From assembly GCF_003594915.1 (NCBI RefSeq), contig NZ_QZCS01000008.1:62001-126000 (forward strand): 64,000 nt of DNA, written 5' to 3'. The notes beneath the pieces were generated by a model, which saw only the letters and a program-made list of their open reading frames with translations, made no database searches and was not told where the DNA came from. This document shows positions 17,834 through 27,816 of this stretch, piece by piece (position 1 is the first letter of the stretch; each line of letters starts with the position of its first letter). The translations under genes were made by a program, and so were the position numbers. The stretch comes from Enterobacter chuandaensis. GTDB lineage: Bacteria; Pseudomonadota; Gammaproteobacteria; Enterobacterales; Enterobacteriaceae.

Positions 17834-19812
17834 AAGCCGTTGTATTTGCCTATCACGATATGGGGTGCGCGGGCACGCTGGCCCTGCTGGAAGCGGGCTA
17901 TGACATTGCTGCAATCTTTACCCATCCGGACGCGGCCGGAGAGAATCACTTCTTTGGCTCCGTGGCGCGTATCGCCGCTGAACGCGGAATTCCGGTATAT
18001 GCTCCGGACGACGTTAACCACCCGCTGTGGGTGGATCGCATTCGCGCGCTCGTGCCTGACGTGATCTTCTCGTTCTACTATCGCAACCTGATCTGCGACG
18101 AAATCTTAGGTCTGGCCGCCAAAGGGGCGTTTAACCTTCACGGCTCTCTGCTGCCCGCCTACCGTGGCCGCGCGCCGCTGAACTGGGTGCTGGTCAACGG
18201 CGAAACGGAAACGGGCGTGACGCTGCATCGCATGGTGCACCGCGCGGATGCCGGAGCCATCGTCGCCCAGCACCGCGTGGCAATTGACGCGGATGAAACC
18301 GCGCTCGAGCTGCATCAGAAACTCTGTGCCGCGGCGCAAAGCCTGCTGCGTGACGCGCTGCCAACGATCCTCAACGGCACCTTCAGCGAAACCGCGCAGG
18401 ACGAAAGCAAGGCCAGCTGCTTTGGCCGCCGCACGCCGGAAGATGGTCGTCTGGACTGGAACAAACCTGCCCGCCAGCTGCACAACCTGGTGCGCGCCGT
18501 GACCGATCCGTGGCCGGGCGCGTATAGCTTTGCGGGCGTAAGCAAATTTATCGTCTGGAAATCCCGCGTGCGTGACGATATCCCGGCGGCTAAGCCAGGA
18601 ACCGTCGTCTCCGTCTCCCCGCTGATTGTGAGCTGCGGCGAGCAGGCGCTGGAGATTGTCACCGGGCAGACCGACAACGGGCTGTACGTTCAGGGCACGC
18701 AGCTGGCGCAGTCTCTCGGGCTGGTGACCGGGGCGCTGATCACCAGCGCGCCGGTGGTGGCCATCAAGCGCCGCACCCGCGTGCTGATCCTCGGCGTGAA
18801 CGGCTTTATCGGGAACCACCTGACCGAACGTCTGCTCAAAGACGATAACTACGAGATTTACGGTCTGGATATCGGCTCTGACGCCATCAGCCGTTTCCTC
18901 AACAACCCGCGCTTCCACTTCGTGGAAGGGGACATCAGCATTCACTCTGAGTGGATCGAATATCACATTAAAAAATGCGACGTGGTGCTGCCGCTGGTCG
19001 CCATTGCCACGCCAATCGAGTACACCCGTAACCCGCTGCGCGTGTTCGAGCTGGATTTCGAAGAGAACCTGAAGATCATCCGCGACTGCGTGAAATACGA
19101 CAAGCGCATCATCTTCCCGTCCACCTCTGAAGTGTACGGCATGTGTACCGACAAAAACTTCGATGAGGATGCCTCCAGCCTGGTGGTCGGGCCGATTAAC
19201 AAACAGCGCTGGATCTACTCTGTCTCCAAGCAGCTGCTGGACCGCGTGATTTGGGCCTACGGCGAGAAGGAAGGTCTGCGCTTTACCCTGTTCCGTCCGT
19301 TCAACTGGATGGGCCCGCGTCTGGATAACCTGAACGCGGCGCGTATCGGTAGCTCCCGTGCGATCACCCAGCTGATCCTGAACCTGGTGGAAGGCTCGCC
19401 TATCAAGCTGATTGAAGGGGGGAGCCAGAAACGCTGCTTTACGGATATTAGCGACGGTATCGAAGCGCTGTTCCGCATCATTGAGAACAAAGATAACCGC
19501 TGCAACGGTGAAATCATCAACATCGGTAACCCGGAAAACGAGGCGAGCATTCGCGAGCTGGCAGAGATGCTGCTGGCAAGCTTCGAGCGCCACCCGCTGC
19601 GCGATCGCTTCCCGCCGTTCGCCGGTTTCCGCGAAGTGGAAAGCAGCAGCTACTATGGTAAGGGCTACCAGGACGTTGAGCACCGTAAGCCAAGCATCCG
19701 CAACGCGAAGCGCTGCCTGAACTGGACGCCGACGGTGAAGATGGAGCAGACCATTGATGAAACGCTCGACTTCTTCCTGCGCACCGTGGAGCTGTCGGAA
19801 CAGGCCTCATGA
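17830..19812 (+). CDS. arnA: bifunctional UDP-L-Ara4N formyltransferase / UDP-glucuronate decarboxylase
   Basis: 660 residues, the E. coli length. The N-terminal half (about 1-300) is a 10-formyl-tetrahydrofolate transferase with the [16 protein letters not shown] catalytic segment. The C-terminal half (about 315-660) is an SDR-type dehydrogenase/decarboxylase with the NAD motif [10 protein letters not shown] and catalytic [10 protein letters not shown]. It acts both before and after ArnB: oxidative decarboxylation of UDP-glucuronate, then N-formylation of the amino sugar. ATGA overlaps (4 nt) link it to arnC and arnD. Both active-site regions look intact. Confidence 0.97.
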   Translation: MKAVVFAYHDMGCAGTLALLEAGYDIAAIFTHPDAAGENHFFGSVARIAAERGIPVYAPDDVNHPLWVDRIRALVPDVIFSFYYRNLICDEILGLAAKGAFNLHGSLLPAYRGRAPLNWVLVNGETETGVTLHRMVHRADAGAIVAQHRVAIDADETALELHQKLCAAAQSLLRDALPTILNGTFSETAQDESKASCFGRRTPEDGRLDWNKPARQLHNLVRAVTDPWPGAYSFAGVSKFIVWKSRVRDDIPAAKPGTVVSVSPLIVSCGEQALEIVTGQTDNGLYVQGTQLAQSLGLVTGALITSAPVVAIKRRTRVLILGVNGFIGNHLTERLLKDDNYEIYGLDIGSDAISRFLNNPRFHFVEGDISIHSEWIEYHIKKCDVVLPLVAIATPIEYTRNPLRVFELDFEENLKIIRDCVKYDKRIIFPSTSEVYGMCTDKNFDEDASSLVVGPINKQRWIYSVSKQLLDRVIWAYGEKEGLRFTLFRPFNWMGPRLDNLNAARIGSSRAITQLILNLVEGSPIKLIEGGSQKRCFTDISDGIEALFRIIENKDNRCNGEIINIGNPENEASIRELAEMLLASFERHPLRDRFPPFAGFREVESSSYYGKGYQDVEHRKPSIRNAKRCLNWTPTVKMEQTIDETLDFFLRTVELSEQAS

Positions 19813-20711
19813 AAAAAGTCGGTTTACGCATCGATGTCGACACCTTCAGGGGAACGCGTGACGGCGTGCCCAGGCTGCTGGAACTGCTGAGCAGGCACGG
19901 CGTGCGTGCCAGCATGTTCTTCAGCGTGGGGCCTGACAACATGGGACGCCATTTATGGCGTCTGGTTAAACCGGCATTTCTGTTCAAAATGCTGCGCTCG
20001 CGCGCGGCATCCCTCTACGGCTGGGATATTTTGCTGGCCGGCACCGCCTGGCCCGGCAGACGCATCGGCGCGGGTAATGAAGACATTATCCGCGAGGCGG
20101 CGGCGCATCATGAGATTGGCCTGCATGCCTGGGACCACCATGCCTGGCAGGCCTGGGCGGGCGTCTGGGATATCCCGCGCCTGTCCCGTGAGGTCGAGCG
20201 TGGGATGCTGGAGCTGGAGGCCATCATCGGTCAGCCCGTGCGCTGCTCCGCCGTGGCGGGATGGCGTGCGGATCAGCGAGTGGTGAAAGCCAAAGAGCAT
20301 TTCGCGTTTCGCTATAACAGCGACTGTCGCGGAACCGGGCCGTTTTTGCCGCTGTTGGGCGAACATCGCTACGGTACGGTGCAAATCCCGGTCACGCTTC
20401 CCACGTGGGATGAGGTGGTGGGGCGCGAGGTGAAGGCGGAAGCATTTAATCGCTACATTCTGGACCGCATCCATCGTGACGCCGGAACGCCGGTCTATAC
20501 CATCCATGCAGAAGTGGAAGGGATTGCGTATCAGCATGATTTCGATGAACTGCTGACGATGGCCGCCCGGGAAGGCATTGCGTTCTGCCCGTTGAGCGAG
20601 CTGCTGCCGGACGACCTCAGCACCCTGCCCGTGGGCAAGGTTGTCCGTAATGAACTGGCTGGCCGGGAAGGCTGGCTTGGCTATCAACAAACCGTGAGTT
20701 CGGTCCCATGA
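19809..20711 (+). CDS. arnD: 4-deoxy-4-formamido-L-arabinose-phosphoundecaprenol deformylase
   Basis: Polysaccharide-deacetylase (NodB-like) enzyme that removes the formyl group from undecaprenyl-P-Ara4FN, giving the final lipid-linked donor. It has 300 residues, the family length. [15 protein letters not shown] carries the acidic metal-binding residues of motif 1, and the histidine motif is [15 protein letters not shown]. It overlaps arnA and arnT by 4 nt each, so translation is coupled through this stretch. Confidence 0.95.
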   Translation: MKKVGLRIDVDTFRGTRDGVPRLLELLSRHGVRASMFFSVGPDNMGRHLWRLVKPAFLFKMLRSRAASLYGWDILLAGTAWPGRRIGAGNEDIIREAAAHHEIGLHAWDHHAWQAWAGVWDIPRLSREVERGMLELEAIIGQPVRCSAVAGWRADQRVVKAKEHFAFRYNSDCRGTGPFLPLLGEHRYGTVQIPVTLPTWDEVVGREVKAEAFNRYILDRIHRDAGTPVYTIHAEVEGIAYQHDFDELLTMAAREGIAFCPLSELLPDDLSTLPVGKVVRNELAGREGWLGYQQTVSSVP

Positions 20712-22363
20712 AAACAGCCCGTTATGGCGTAGCGCTTTTCGCACTGTTTATCGTTTACTACCTCATTCCGGTCGATATCCGCCTGCTGTGGCAGCCTGAT
20801 GAAACGCGCTATGCGGAAATCAGCCGCGAAATGCTGGCGTCGGGTGACTGGATCGTCCCGCATTTTCTGGGGCTGCGCTACTTTGAAAAGCCGATTGCCG
20901 GTTACTGGATCAACAGCATCGGGCAGTTGCTGTTCGGCCACACGAACTTTGCCGTACGCGCCGGGTCGATCTTCTCCACGGGGCTCGCGGCGCTGCTGGT
21001 TATCTGGATGGCCTGGCGGCTCTGGCGGGATAAGCGGACGGCCATTTTCTCCGGCCTTATCTTCCTGACCCTGTTCCTGGTGTATGGCATCGGCACCTAT
21101 GCGGTGCTGGACCCCATTATTACCCTGTGGCTGGTGGCGGCGATGTGCAGCTTCTGGCTGGCGTCACAGGCCCAAACCGTTGCCGGAAAAGCGGGGGGCT
21201 ATGTGCTGCTTGGGCTGGCCTGCGGCATGGGGGTGATGACCAAAGGCTTTCTGGCGCTGGCGGTACCGGTTATCGGCGTGCTGCCGTGGGTCATCGCCCA
21301 AAAGCGCTGGAAAGAGGTGCTGATTTTTGGCTGGCTTGCGATCCTGAGCTGCGTGCTTATCGTGCTGCCCTGGGGGCTGGCCATCGCGCACCGTGAGCCT
21401 GATTTCTGGCGCTATTTCTTCTGGGTTGAGCATATTCAGCGTTTTGCCCAGAGCGACGCGCAGCATAAAGCCCCGTTCTGGTACTACCTGCCGTTCCTGC
21501 TCGCGGGCAGCCTGCCGTGGCTGGCGCTGCTGCCAGGCGCGCTGCGTCTCGGCTGGAATGACAGACAAAACGCGGGCGGCGGGTTCTACCTGCTGGGATG
21601 GGTGGTGATGCCGCTGCTGTTCTTCAGCATCGCCAAAGGCAAGCTGCCGACCTATATCCTGCCCTGTTTTGCCCCGCTGGCGATCCTGATGGCGCGCTAT
21701 GCCTGCCTCGCGGCGGAAAAAGGGGCCAGAGCGTTGCGCATTAATGGCGGGATTAACCTGGCGTTTGGCGCTATCGGCGTGGCGGCGGCGTTGGTGGTCT
21801 CACCATGGGGGCTGGCTAAGCATCCGGTCTGGACGTCGGTTGAACTGTATAAAGTCTTCTGTGCGGTGGTGGCGTTCCTCATCTGGGGCGCGGTAGGCTG
21901 GTTTACGCTGCGGCAGAGCCCGCGGCGCTGGTGGCTGGCGGCACTGTGCCCAGCCGGGCTGGCGCTGCTGATCGGTTTTGCCATTCCGAACCTGGTGGTG
22001 GATTCCAAACAGCCGCAGTCGCTGGTGGATACCGTGCGCGAGCCGCTTCAGGGCAGCCGTTTTGTGCTGACGAATAACGTTGGCGTGGCCGCGGGCCTGG
22101 CGTGGGAGCTGAAGCGCAGTGACATCACGCTGTTTGCTCAGAGCGGCGAGCTGCGCTACGGGCTGGATTATCCCGATGCGAAAGATCGTTTTGTCAGTGA
22201 GGACGACTTCGCGCAGTGGCTGGCAACGCATCGTAAGCAGGGGAGCGTGTCATTGGTGATGCTGCTGTCTAAGCGTGACGATATTTCAGAGGCAAATTTA
22301 CCGCAGCCGGACAATCTCTATATCCAGGGACGTCTGGCCCTGCTGGAGTATCTGCCGAAGTGA
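20708..22363 (+). CDS. arnT: 4-amino-4-deoxy-L-arabinose lipid A transferase
   Basis: Periplasm-facing inner-membrane glycosyltransferase (GT-C fold) that attaches L-Ara4N to lipid A phosphates, lowering negative charge and giving polymyxin resistance. The 551 residues contain about 12 membrane helices and a C-terminal soluble domain. The conserved first periplasmic loop [21 protein letters not shown] carries the essential acidic residues. The stop TGA (22361-22363) shares its last base with the arnE ATG. Confidence 0.95.
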   Translation: MKTARYGVALFALFIVYYLIPVDIRLLWQPDETRYAEISREMLASGDWIVPHFLGLRYFEKPIAGYWINSIGQLLFGHTNFAVRAGSIFSTGLAALLVIWMAWRLWRDKRTAIFSGLIFLTLFLVYGIGTYAVLDPIITLWLVAAMCSFWLASQAQTVAGKAGGYVLLGLACGMGVMTKGFLALAVPVIGVLPWVIAQKRWKEVLIFGWLAILSCVLIVLPWGLAIAHREPDFWRYFFWVEHIQRFAQSDAQHKAPFWYYLPFLLAGSLPWLALLPGALRLGWNDRQNAGGGFYLLGWVVMPLLFFSIAKGKLPTYILPCFAPLAILMARYACLAAEKGARALRINGGINLAFGAIGVAAALVVSPWGLAKHPVWTSVELYKVFCAVVAFLIWGAVGWFTLRQSPRRWWLAALCPAGLALLIGFAIPNLVVDSKQPQSLVDTVREPLQGSRFVLTNNVGVAAGLAWELKRSDITLFAQSGELRYGLDYPDAKDRFVSEDDFAQWLATHRKQGSVSLVMLLSKRDDISEANLPQPDNLYIQGRLALLEYLPK

Positions 22364-22698
22364 TGACCTGGACCTGGCTGATACTGGCAAGCCTGCTGAG
22401 CTGCGTGGGACAGCTGTGCCAGAAACAGGCTACCCGTCCGGCGAAGGCCGGGCGGCGTGGGGCGCATATCGCGCTGTGGCTTGGGCTGGCAGTGCTGGCG
22501 CTGGGCTGCGGGATGCTGGTCTGGCTGGTGGTGCTGCAGCGCCTGCCCGTCGGCGTGGCTTACCCTATGTTGAGCCTCAACTTTGTCTGGGTGACGCTGG
22601 CGGCGAAGGTCATCTGGCGTGAGCATGTTGCTGTGCATCACTGGCTGGGGGTCGGGTTCATCATCATGGGGATTATCGTGCTGGGAGGAAGCCTGTGA
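22363..22698 (+). CDS. arnE: undecaprenyl-phosphate-alpha-L-Ara4N flippase subunit ArnE
   Basis: 111-residue, four-helix membrane protein of the small multidrug resistance/EamA type. With ArnF it is thought to flip undecaprenyl-P-Ara4N across the inner membrane. Start ATG 22363 ([20 protein letters not shown]) gives the E. coli length; the GTG one codon upstream is not needed. The signature [20 protein letters not shown] is clear. It overlaps arnT by 1 nt and arnF by 4 nt. Confidence 0.93.
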   Translation: MTWTWLILASLLSCVGQLCQKQATRPAKAGRRGAHIALWLGLAVLALGCGMLVWLVVLQRLPVGVAYPMLSLNFVWVTLAAKVIWREHVAVHHWLGVGFIIMGIIVLGGSL

Positions 22699-23075
22699 AA
22701 GGCGCGTTCTGGGCGTTATGCAGCGTGCTGTTAGTCAGCGCCTCGCAGCTGTTGCTGCGCGATGCCATGCAGGCTCTGCCATCGGTCAGCGATCTTCTGA
22801 CGTTTATCTCCGCGCTGTGGCACGTTTCGTCCGGCACGGGCGCGCTGCTGCTGGGGTTAACGGGGTATGTGGCCTCAATGGGGTGCTGGTATCTGGCGCT
22901 GCATCGCATGGCGCTCAGCAAAGCGTATGCCTTGCTGAGCCTCAGCTTTATCCTGGTGTGGGGCGCAGCAATCCTGCTGCCCGGCTGGGGGGAGCGCTTC
23001 TCCTGGCATGGGCTGCTGGGCGTCGCGTTGATTATGCTGGGTGTACTGGTGATTTTCCTGCCCCGACGTGAATAA
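22695..23075 (+). CDS. arnF: undecaprenyl-phosphate-alpha-L-Ara4N flippase subunit ArnF
   Basis: 126-residue partner of ArnE with four predicted helices and the family segment [20 protein letters not shown]. coli ArnF has 128 residues. GTGAAAGG at 22695 serves as the start and overlaps the arnE stop. It ends the arn operon. Its last 44 nt overlap the 3' end of the convergent acpT gene, so there is no room for a terminator and transcripts from both sides must meet here. Confidence 0.92.
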   Translation: MKGAFWALCSVLLVSASQLLLRDAMQALPSVSDLLTFISALWHVSSGTGALLLGLTGYVASMGCWYLALHRMALSKAYALLSLSFILVWGAAILLPGWGERFSWHGLLGVALIMLGVLVIFLPRRE

Positions 23076-23640
23076 TCGACTCGGTGGTCAGGATAAAGGG
23101 TGTTGGGGTACAAACGGCCAGGCTCAGGGAGCCGAGCTGTAGCTGACTGACCGCGTGCGTCTGCGCCGTGCTGTCGATGCTGACAATCTGCCAGGCGCTG
23201 CCGCCACGCTGTTTAACAATCGCTTCTTTGCGCGTCCAGATACGCCAGAAGGCCGAAAGCTGCTCCTCCGGCGCTTCACGCTCCAGCTCGTCGTGCTCAG
23301 TCAGGCTGAAAACGGCGTTGGCCAGCGCCTGCCAGTTCTTGCGTGGGCGAATCACTTCGATATCGCAGCCCACTTCGCCTTCATCGCTCATCAGCAGGGC
23401 GATATCGTCTCCGCTATGGCTCAGGTTGAACCACAGCGGCTCCCCCTTCGCAAAGGCCGGTTTCCCCTGCTCGCCGTAAATGATATCGGGGAGCGGGTGG
23501 GGGGATAACGTTCTGGCGAGCAGCGTCCGGCCAGCCAGCCAGGAAGCCTGTCGTGCACCCTGAGGTGCCGTATCTGCGAGCGTTGACGCCAGCGGGTCCG
23601 CGCAAAGGGTGGAAATTTTTCCCAGTACAAACCGGTACAT
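23032..23640 (-). CDS. acpT: 4'-phosphopantetheinyl transferase AcpT
   Basis: Sfp/AcpS-type enzyme that turns apo-acyl-carrier proteins into holo forms using CoA. It has 202 residues (195 in E. coli). The magnesium/CoA motifs are GCDIEVIRPRKNW and FWRIWTRKEAIVK, and the N-terminal ASWLAGRTLL and WFNLSHSGDD segments are typical. It is the last gene of the aryl polyene operon, 2 nt after apeR, so its natural targets are almost certainly the two ACPs in the cluster. In K-12 the same gene stands alone beside yhhT. Confidence 0.94.
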   Translation of the reverse strand: MYRFVLGKISTLCADPLASTLADTAPQGARQASWLAGRTLLARTLSPHPLPDIIYGEQGKPAFAKGEPLWFNLSHSGDDIALLMSDEGEVGCDIEVIRPRKNWQALANAVFSLTEHDELEREAPEEQLSAFWRIWTRKEAIVKQRGGSAWQIVSIDSTAQTHAVSQLQLGSLSLAVCTPTPFILTTESIIHVGAGKSPVHPA

Positions 23641-23642
23641 AG

Positions 23643-24872
23643 TTACGCCCAGCGTTTAATGATAATCGAGGTATTGATGCCGCCAAACGCGAAGTTATTG
23701 CTCTGCAGATACTCGCAGTCAATCTGACGGGCTTCTCCCATAATATAATCTAAAGCCCCGCATTGCTCATCCGGCTGCGTTAAATTGAGCGTCGGGGCAA
23801 ACCAGCCTTCGCGCATCATCTGCAGGCTCATCCACGCTTCCAGCGCGCCGCAGGCCCCTAACGTATGGCCAAAATAGCTCTTCAGCGAGGAAACCGGCAC
23901 GCTGTCACCGTAAATGGCAGCCGTCGCCAGGCTTTCGGCGATATCGCCTCGGTCGGTGGCGGTACCGTGCGCGGAGATATACCCCATATCCCTTGCGCTT
24001 AACCCCGCCATCGCCAGCGACTGCTCCATGCAAATTTGCATGGTGTCACGCTGCGGCTGGGTGATATGGGCCGCGTCACAGTTGGTGGCAAAGCCCACGA
24101 TCTCACCGTAAATGGTGGCCCCGCGCGCTCTGGCGTGCTCCAGCTCTTCCAGTATCAGTGTGCCTGCGCCTTCCCCAATCACCAGCCCATCGCGCTGCGT
24201 ATCGAACGGCGAGGGGGTGGTTTTGGGTTCGTCGTTGCGCTGGCTGGTGGCAAACAACGTGTCAAACACCGCCGCTTCAGATGGACAAAGCTCTTCCGCG
24301 CCCCCCGCGACCATCACGGTTTGATACCCGTGGCGAATGGCCTCCCAGGCGTAGCCAATCGCCTGGCTGCCGGAGGTACAGGCGCTCGACGTCGGGATGA
24401 CGCGGCCACGTAGCCCAAAGAACAGGCCAGTATTCACCGCCGTGGTATGCGGCATCATCTGGACGTAGGTTGTCCCGGTGATGTTATTGGTGTGCTTTTC
24501 GGTGAGCATGGTCGCGAATTCGCTGACCGGGCCGGTGCTGCCTGTTGAAGAACCGTAGGCGATGCCGGTTTGCCCGTTGGTGAGCACCGCTTCGCCAATC
24601 AGCCCTGCCTGCTCCAGCGCCAGCTCGGTGGCGCGGGTCGACATCAGCGACACGCGGCCCATGGCGCGAATACGCTTGCGGGTATAGTGTTCCGGCAGCG
24701 TGAAATCATCGATCGGCGCGCCCAGCAGGGTATGCAGGCCATCATACACCTGCCATTCCGGCATTTTCCGCACCGCGTTTTCATACGCCAGCAGCCTGCT
24801 GGAAACGGACTGCCAGTTCTCGCCAAAGGCGGTCACGCCGCCCATGCCCGTAATCACCACGCGACGCGTCAT
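23643..24872 (-). CDS. apeR: aryl polyene beta-ketoacyl-ACP synthase ApeR
   Basis: 409-residue FabF-like ketosynthase. The condensing triad is intact: the Cys lies in TSSACTSGSQAIGYAWE (near residue 165), the first His in SAHGTATDRGD and the second in KSYFGHTLGACGA. In APE clusters one ketosynthase/chain-length-factor pair extends the polyene, and this additional ketosynthase is thought to act in initiation or the first condensation. It overlaps apeQ by 4 nt and is followed by acpT. Confidence 0.9.
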   Translation of the reverse strand: MTRRVVITGMGGVTAFGENWQSVSSRLLAYENAVRKMPEWQVYDGLHTLLGAPIDDFTLPEHYTRKRIRAMGRVSLMSTRATELALEQAGLIGEAVLTNGQTGIAYGSSTGSTGPVSEFATMLTEKHTNNITGTTYVQMMPHTTAVNTGLFFGLRGRVIPTSSACTSGSQAIGYAWEAIRHGYQTVMVAGGAEELCPSEAAVFDTLFATSQRNDEPKTTPSPFDTQRDGLVIGEGAGTLILEELEHARARGATIYGEIVGFATNCDAAHITQPQRDTMQICMEQSLAMAGLSARDMGYISAHGTATDRGDIAESLATAAIYGDSVPVSSLKSYFGHTLGACGALEAWMSLQMMREGWFAPTLNLTQPDEQCGALDYIMGEARQIDCEYLQSNNFAFGGINTSIIIKRWA

Positions 24873-25600
24873 AGCATTCCTCCGTTAATCGAGATGACCT
24901 GGCGGGTAACGTAGCCCGCAATATCCGACATCAAATAGCTTGCCAGCCCGGCGACCTCTTCGGCCTGGCCCATACGTTTCATTGGGATGATGGACATGGC
25001 TTCTTTGAGCGCGGCCTCCTCCATCTCAATCATGCCGGTATCAATCAGCCCCGGGGCAATGCAGTTCACGGTGATTTTGCGTTTTGCCAGTTCAATCGCC
25101 AGCGCTTTGGTGGCGCCGATAATGCCCGCTTTGGCCGCGCTGTAGTTCACCTGGCCGCGGTTGCCCATCACGCCGGAGACGGAGGATAGGGTAATAATGC
25201 GCCCGCCTTGACGGGTGCCGATCATGGGCATAATGCAGGGGTGAATGACGTTATAAAAGCTGTCGAGATTGGTGTGGATCACGCTGTCCCAGTCGTCTTC
25301 ACTCAGCGCCGGAAAAGCACCGTCGCGGGTAATTCCGGCATTGCTGACCACGCCATACCATGCGCCATGGGTTTCGATCTCCTGCTCCAGCACCTTGCGG
25401 CACTGTTCGCGGTTGCCCACGTCAAACGAGAGTAAACGGCCGCTGCCGCCCGCCTGCGTGATGGCGTCCAGCGTCTCCTGCGCGCCTGAGGCATCGCGAT
25501 GGTAATGTACGCCGACGGTGAACCCGTCAGCGGCAAGCTGGCGGGCGATGGCACGACCAATGCCTTTGCTGGCCCCTGTGACCAGTACGGAACGACTCAT
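24869..25600 (-). CDS. apeQ: aryl polyene 3-ketoacyl-ACP reductase ApeQ
   Basis: 243-residue FabG-like SDR that reduces the beta-keto group after each condensation. The NADPH motif is VTGASKGIGRAIA, the structural motif VSNAGITRDG, and the catalytic YSAAKAGIIGATKALA follows TLSSVSG. The C terminus SDIAGYVTRQVISINGG matches FabG-type enzymes. It overlaps apeP by 4 nt and apeR by 4 nt, so the four genes apeO-apeP-apeQ-apeR are translationally chained. Confidence 0.9.
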   Translation of the reverse strand: MSRSVLVTGASKGIGRAIARQLAADGFTVGVHYHRDASGAQETLDAITQAGGSGRLLSFDVGNREQCRKVLEQEIETHGAWYGVVSNAGITRDGAFPALSEDDWDSVIHTNLDSFYNVIHPCIMPMIGTRQGGRIITLSSVSGVMGNRGQVNYSAAKAGIIGATKALAIELAKRKITVNCIAPGLIDTGMIEMEEAALKEAMSIIPMKRMGQAEEVAGLASYLMSDIAGYVTRQVISINGGML

Positions 25601-26070
25601 GCGTGGGATCCCTGATTAAAAAGCGATGTTAATTCTTCTGCACTTGGCTGGAAGGTGTTGACCCGGCCCGTGGCCAGCGTCTCTTCCCCTGCGCTAATCG
25701 TGCATTCAAAACTGCCGAAGCGTTCGTCCTGCATCAGCAGTCTGACGGTAATGTCCAGCGTTAAACCTGTGGCGAAACGTCCGCTGGCGCAGACCAGCTC
25801 GCGCGCGCCGAGCACCATGCCCAGTGCGATATGTTCCTGTCCCTGCCGCTGACGATGCCAGCCTGACCAGACGCCAACGGTCTGCGCCATCAGCTCAAGC
25901 GCGTACCAGCCCGGCAGGTCGCCATCGGCATTCAGAAACGGTGCCAGCACGCTTTGCCTGTTGACCGCAACGCGGCAGACCGCCGTGTCGTCCGTGACGC
26001 ATTCAACGGACCCCAGCAGCATCATGGGCGCATCGTGCGGCAAATAGGCTTCGGGTGACAGGTAGCTCAT
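25597..26070 (-). CDS. apeP: aryl polyene 3-hydroxyacyl-ACP dehydratase ApeP
   Basis: 157-residue hot-dog-fold protein of the FabA/FabZ-like class that, with ApeI, dehydrates the hydroxyacyl intermediate to leave the conjugated double bonds. The start MSYLSPEAYLPHDAPMMLL carries the expected His near the N terminus (LPHDAPM), and the helix segment PGWYALELMAQTVGVW is typical. The cluster lacks an enoyl reductase, as needed for a polyene. It overlaps both neighbouring genes by 4 nt. Confidence 0.85.
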   Translation of the reverse strand: MSYLSPEAYLPHDAPMMLLGSVECVTDDTAVCRVAVNRQSVLAPFLNADGDLPGWYALELMAQTVGVWSGWHRQRQGQEHIALGMVLGARELVCASGRFATGLTLDITVRLLMQDERFGSFECTISAGEETLATGRVNTFQPSAEELTSLFNQGSHA

Positions 26071-27236
26071 GACGCTCTCCCCAGCAGAATGCTGGCGTTG
26101 TTGCCGCCAAACGCGAACGAGTTAGACAAAATCACCGGCTTTTTCAGGGCGGTGCGCTGGTGCAGCAGGCCGCACGGTGCCAGCGTCTCGTCCGGGGCGT
26201 AGCGGGCAAAATCCTGCGGCGGCAAGGGCAGATCGCGCGTCAGGATAAGCCAGCTTAAAGCCGCTTCGGTGATGCCGGCAGCGCCCAGCGTGTGGCCGGT
26301 AAGGTGTTTGGTTGAACTGCACGGCACGCTTTCCCCGAAGAGATCGTGTACCACTTTCGATTCAATCTGATCGTTAAGCGGCGTGGCCGTGCCGTGCAGG
26401 TTGATATAGCCGACGTCCTGCGGCTGCATCCCCGCGTCGTTAAGCGCCTGCGTGATGGCTCTCATCGCCCCTTCGCCCTGCGGATGCGGCGCGGAAATGT
26501 GGTACGCATCGCTGGATTCGCCCGCCCCCAGCAGCGCCACGTCCGCGGGTTCCCGGCTCAGCACCATCAGCGCCGCTGCTTCACCGATGGTGATCCCCCG
26601 GCGGTCGCGGCCAAACGGCTCACAGAGCGTGGGGGAGAAGGATTCAAGGCTGTTGAAGCCGTTGACGGGCATGCGGCTCAGGGTATCGGCCCCGCCGACA
26701 ATGGCGATGTCCACCAGCCCGGCTTCGATCAGGCGTTTACCGCCGATCATCGCCCGCGCGCTGGAAGAGCAGGCCGTCGAGATCGTATAGGCCGGGCCGT
26801 CAAGCTGCAGCCAGTTGGCCAGGAAGCGGGACGGATCGCCCAGCTCCTGCTGCGGATATTGCCAGCGCGTGCTGGTCTCGCCGTCGGTCATGCGGCGTAC
26901 GTGCTCATCGCCCTCATCCAGCCCGGAGGTACTGGTTCCCAGCACCACGGCTACGCGGTCGCGACCGACGCGGGCGATAGCCTCGTCAACGGCGGGCTGG
27001 ATCTGCGCCAGCGCGGCCAGCAGCAGCTGGTTGTTGCGGGTGCGGTGTGCAGAGAAGGTGTCCGGGATAGTCGGCAGCTCGCCTTCCACGCCGCCCAGTA
27101 CCGCTTCGGGTGTTCCCTGCAACCAGCCGGTCCGGGCGTGCATCCCCGGCGCCACGCCTGCCGTCAGGTTGGCGGCAATCTCGTCAGGCGAGTTGCCCAG
27201 CGCGTTGACCATGCCAACAGCGGAAATATAGATCAT
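26067..27236 (-). CDS. apeO: aryl polyene beta-ketoacyl-ACP synthase ApeO
   Basis: Ketosynthase expected to pair with the chain-length factor ApeC to extend the polyene. The start ATG 27236 (MIYISAVGMVNALGNSP) gives 389 residues and sits 1 nt after the apeN stop; the longer frame would read into apeN without homology. The catalytic residues are intact: Cys in ISTACSSSARAM, His in NLHGTATPLND and His in KHLTGHTLGAAG. The C terminus SNSFAFGGNNASILLG is standard for the family. Confidence 0.9.
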   Translation of the reverse strand: MIYISAVGMVNALGNSPDEIAANLTAGVAPGMHARTGWLQGTPEAVLGGVEGELPTIPDTFSAHRTRNNQLLLAALAQIQPAVDEAIARVGRDRVAVVLGTSTSGLDEGDEHVRRMTDGETSTRWQYPQQELGDPSRFLANWLQLDGPAYTISTACSSSARAMIGGKRLIEAGLVDIAIVGGADTLSRMPVNGFNSLESFSPTLCEPFGRDRRGITIGEAAALMVLSREPADVALLGAGESSDAYHISAPHPQGEGAMRAITQALNDAGMQPQDVGYINLHGTATPLNDQIESKVVHDLFGESVPCSSTKHLTGHTLGAAGITEAALSWLILTRDLPLPPQDFARYAPDETLAPCGLLHQRTALKKPVILSNSFAFGGNNASILLGRAS

Positions 27237-27237
27237 C

Positions 27238-27816
27238 TCAGTCACCCAGATATTGAATGGTGATGTGGTATTTGAATACGTGTTGCTCGATGCTGATCGG
27301 CTCGCGCTTGCCCTTGCGCTGGAGGTAGACAATCTCCGTCACCAGCTTGCCACTGGCGTTACGCAGCTCGCGCCGATCGCCATTGTCCTTCAGCGTCCAG
27401 CCCTTCGGCAACTGCGGCTGCCAGGCGCTAATCGGCCAGTGGCTGAGCATCACGTCGGCCAGCACCTGGCTGGCGGGCGGCAGCTGCGGCACGACGATGG
27501 ACTGCTCGGTATGAATACCGCTCTCGTCGTACGTTGCCAGGAACAGGCGAATGCCCACAGAAGAGAGCCCGGCCAGCGTGACCTTATGCGCATCCGCGTT
27601 GAGCATCACCAGCAGGGACTGCGTTTGCCCGTTAAAGCTGCCGGTCAGCAGCTGCTGGGAGCTTACCGCCGGGCTGATGCCGGGCGGCGGGAGCGTGACT
27701 TTGGTGCCCGGCTGGAGCCAGGCCTGAGGCCGCGTCTCTTTGGTATCGGTCGAATGGCTGCAGCCTGCCAGCAGCAGCGCCGTGGCCAGCGCGACGGCGC
27801 GATAAACAGCGTTCAT
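27238..27816 (-). CDS. apeN: aryl polyene cluster lipoprotein ApeN (DUF3261)
   Basis: 192-residue predicted lipoprotein. The signal peptide ends in the lipobox LLLAGC (Cys19), and the residue after Cys is Ser, favouring outer-membrane sorting. The rest is beta-rich and polar and matches DUF3261 proteins found in APE clusters. Together with the LolA-like and MMPL proteins it probably helps move the lipid-linked pigment to the outer membrane. It overlaps apeM by 4 nt. Confidence 0.82.
   Translation of the reverse strand: MNAVYRAVALATALLLAGCSHSTDTKETRPQAWLQPGTKVTLPPPGISPAVSSQQLLTGSFNGQTQSLLVMLNADAHKVTLAGLSSVGIRLFLATYDESGIHTEQSIVVPQLPPASQVLADVMLSHWPISAWQPQLPKGWTLKDNGDRRELRNASGKLVTEIVYLQRKGKREPISIEQHVFKYHITIQYLGD

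Noticed and set aside
18106..19683. 525-codon open frame antisense to arnA
   Set aside because: It is a shadow frame of a gene with both enzyme domains intact, and its composition shows no protein-like pattern.
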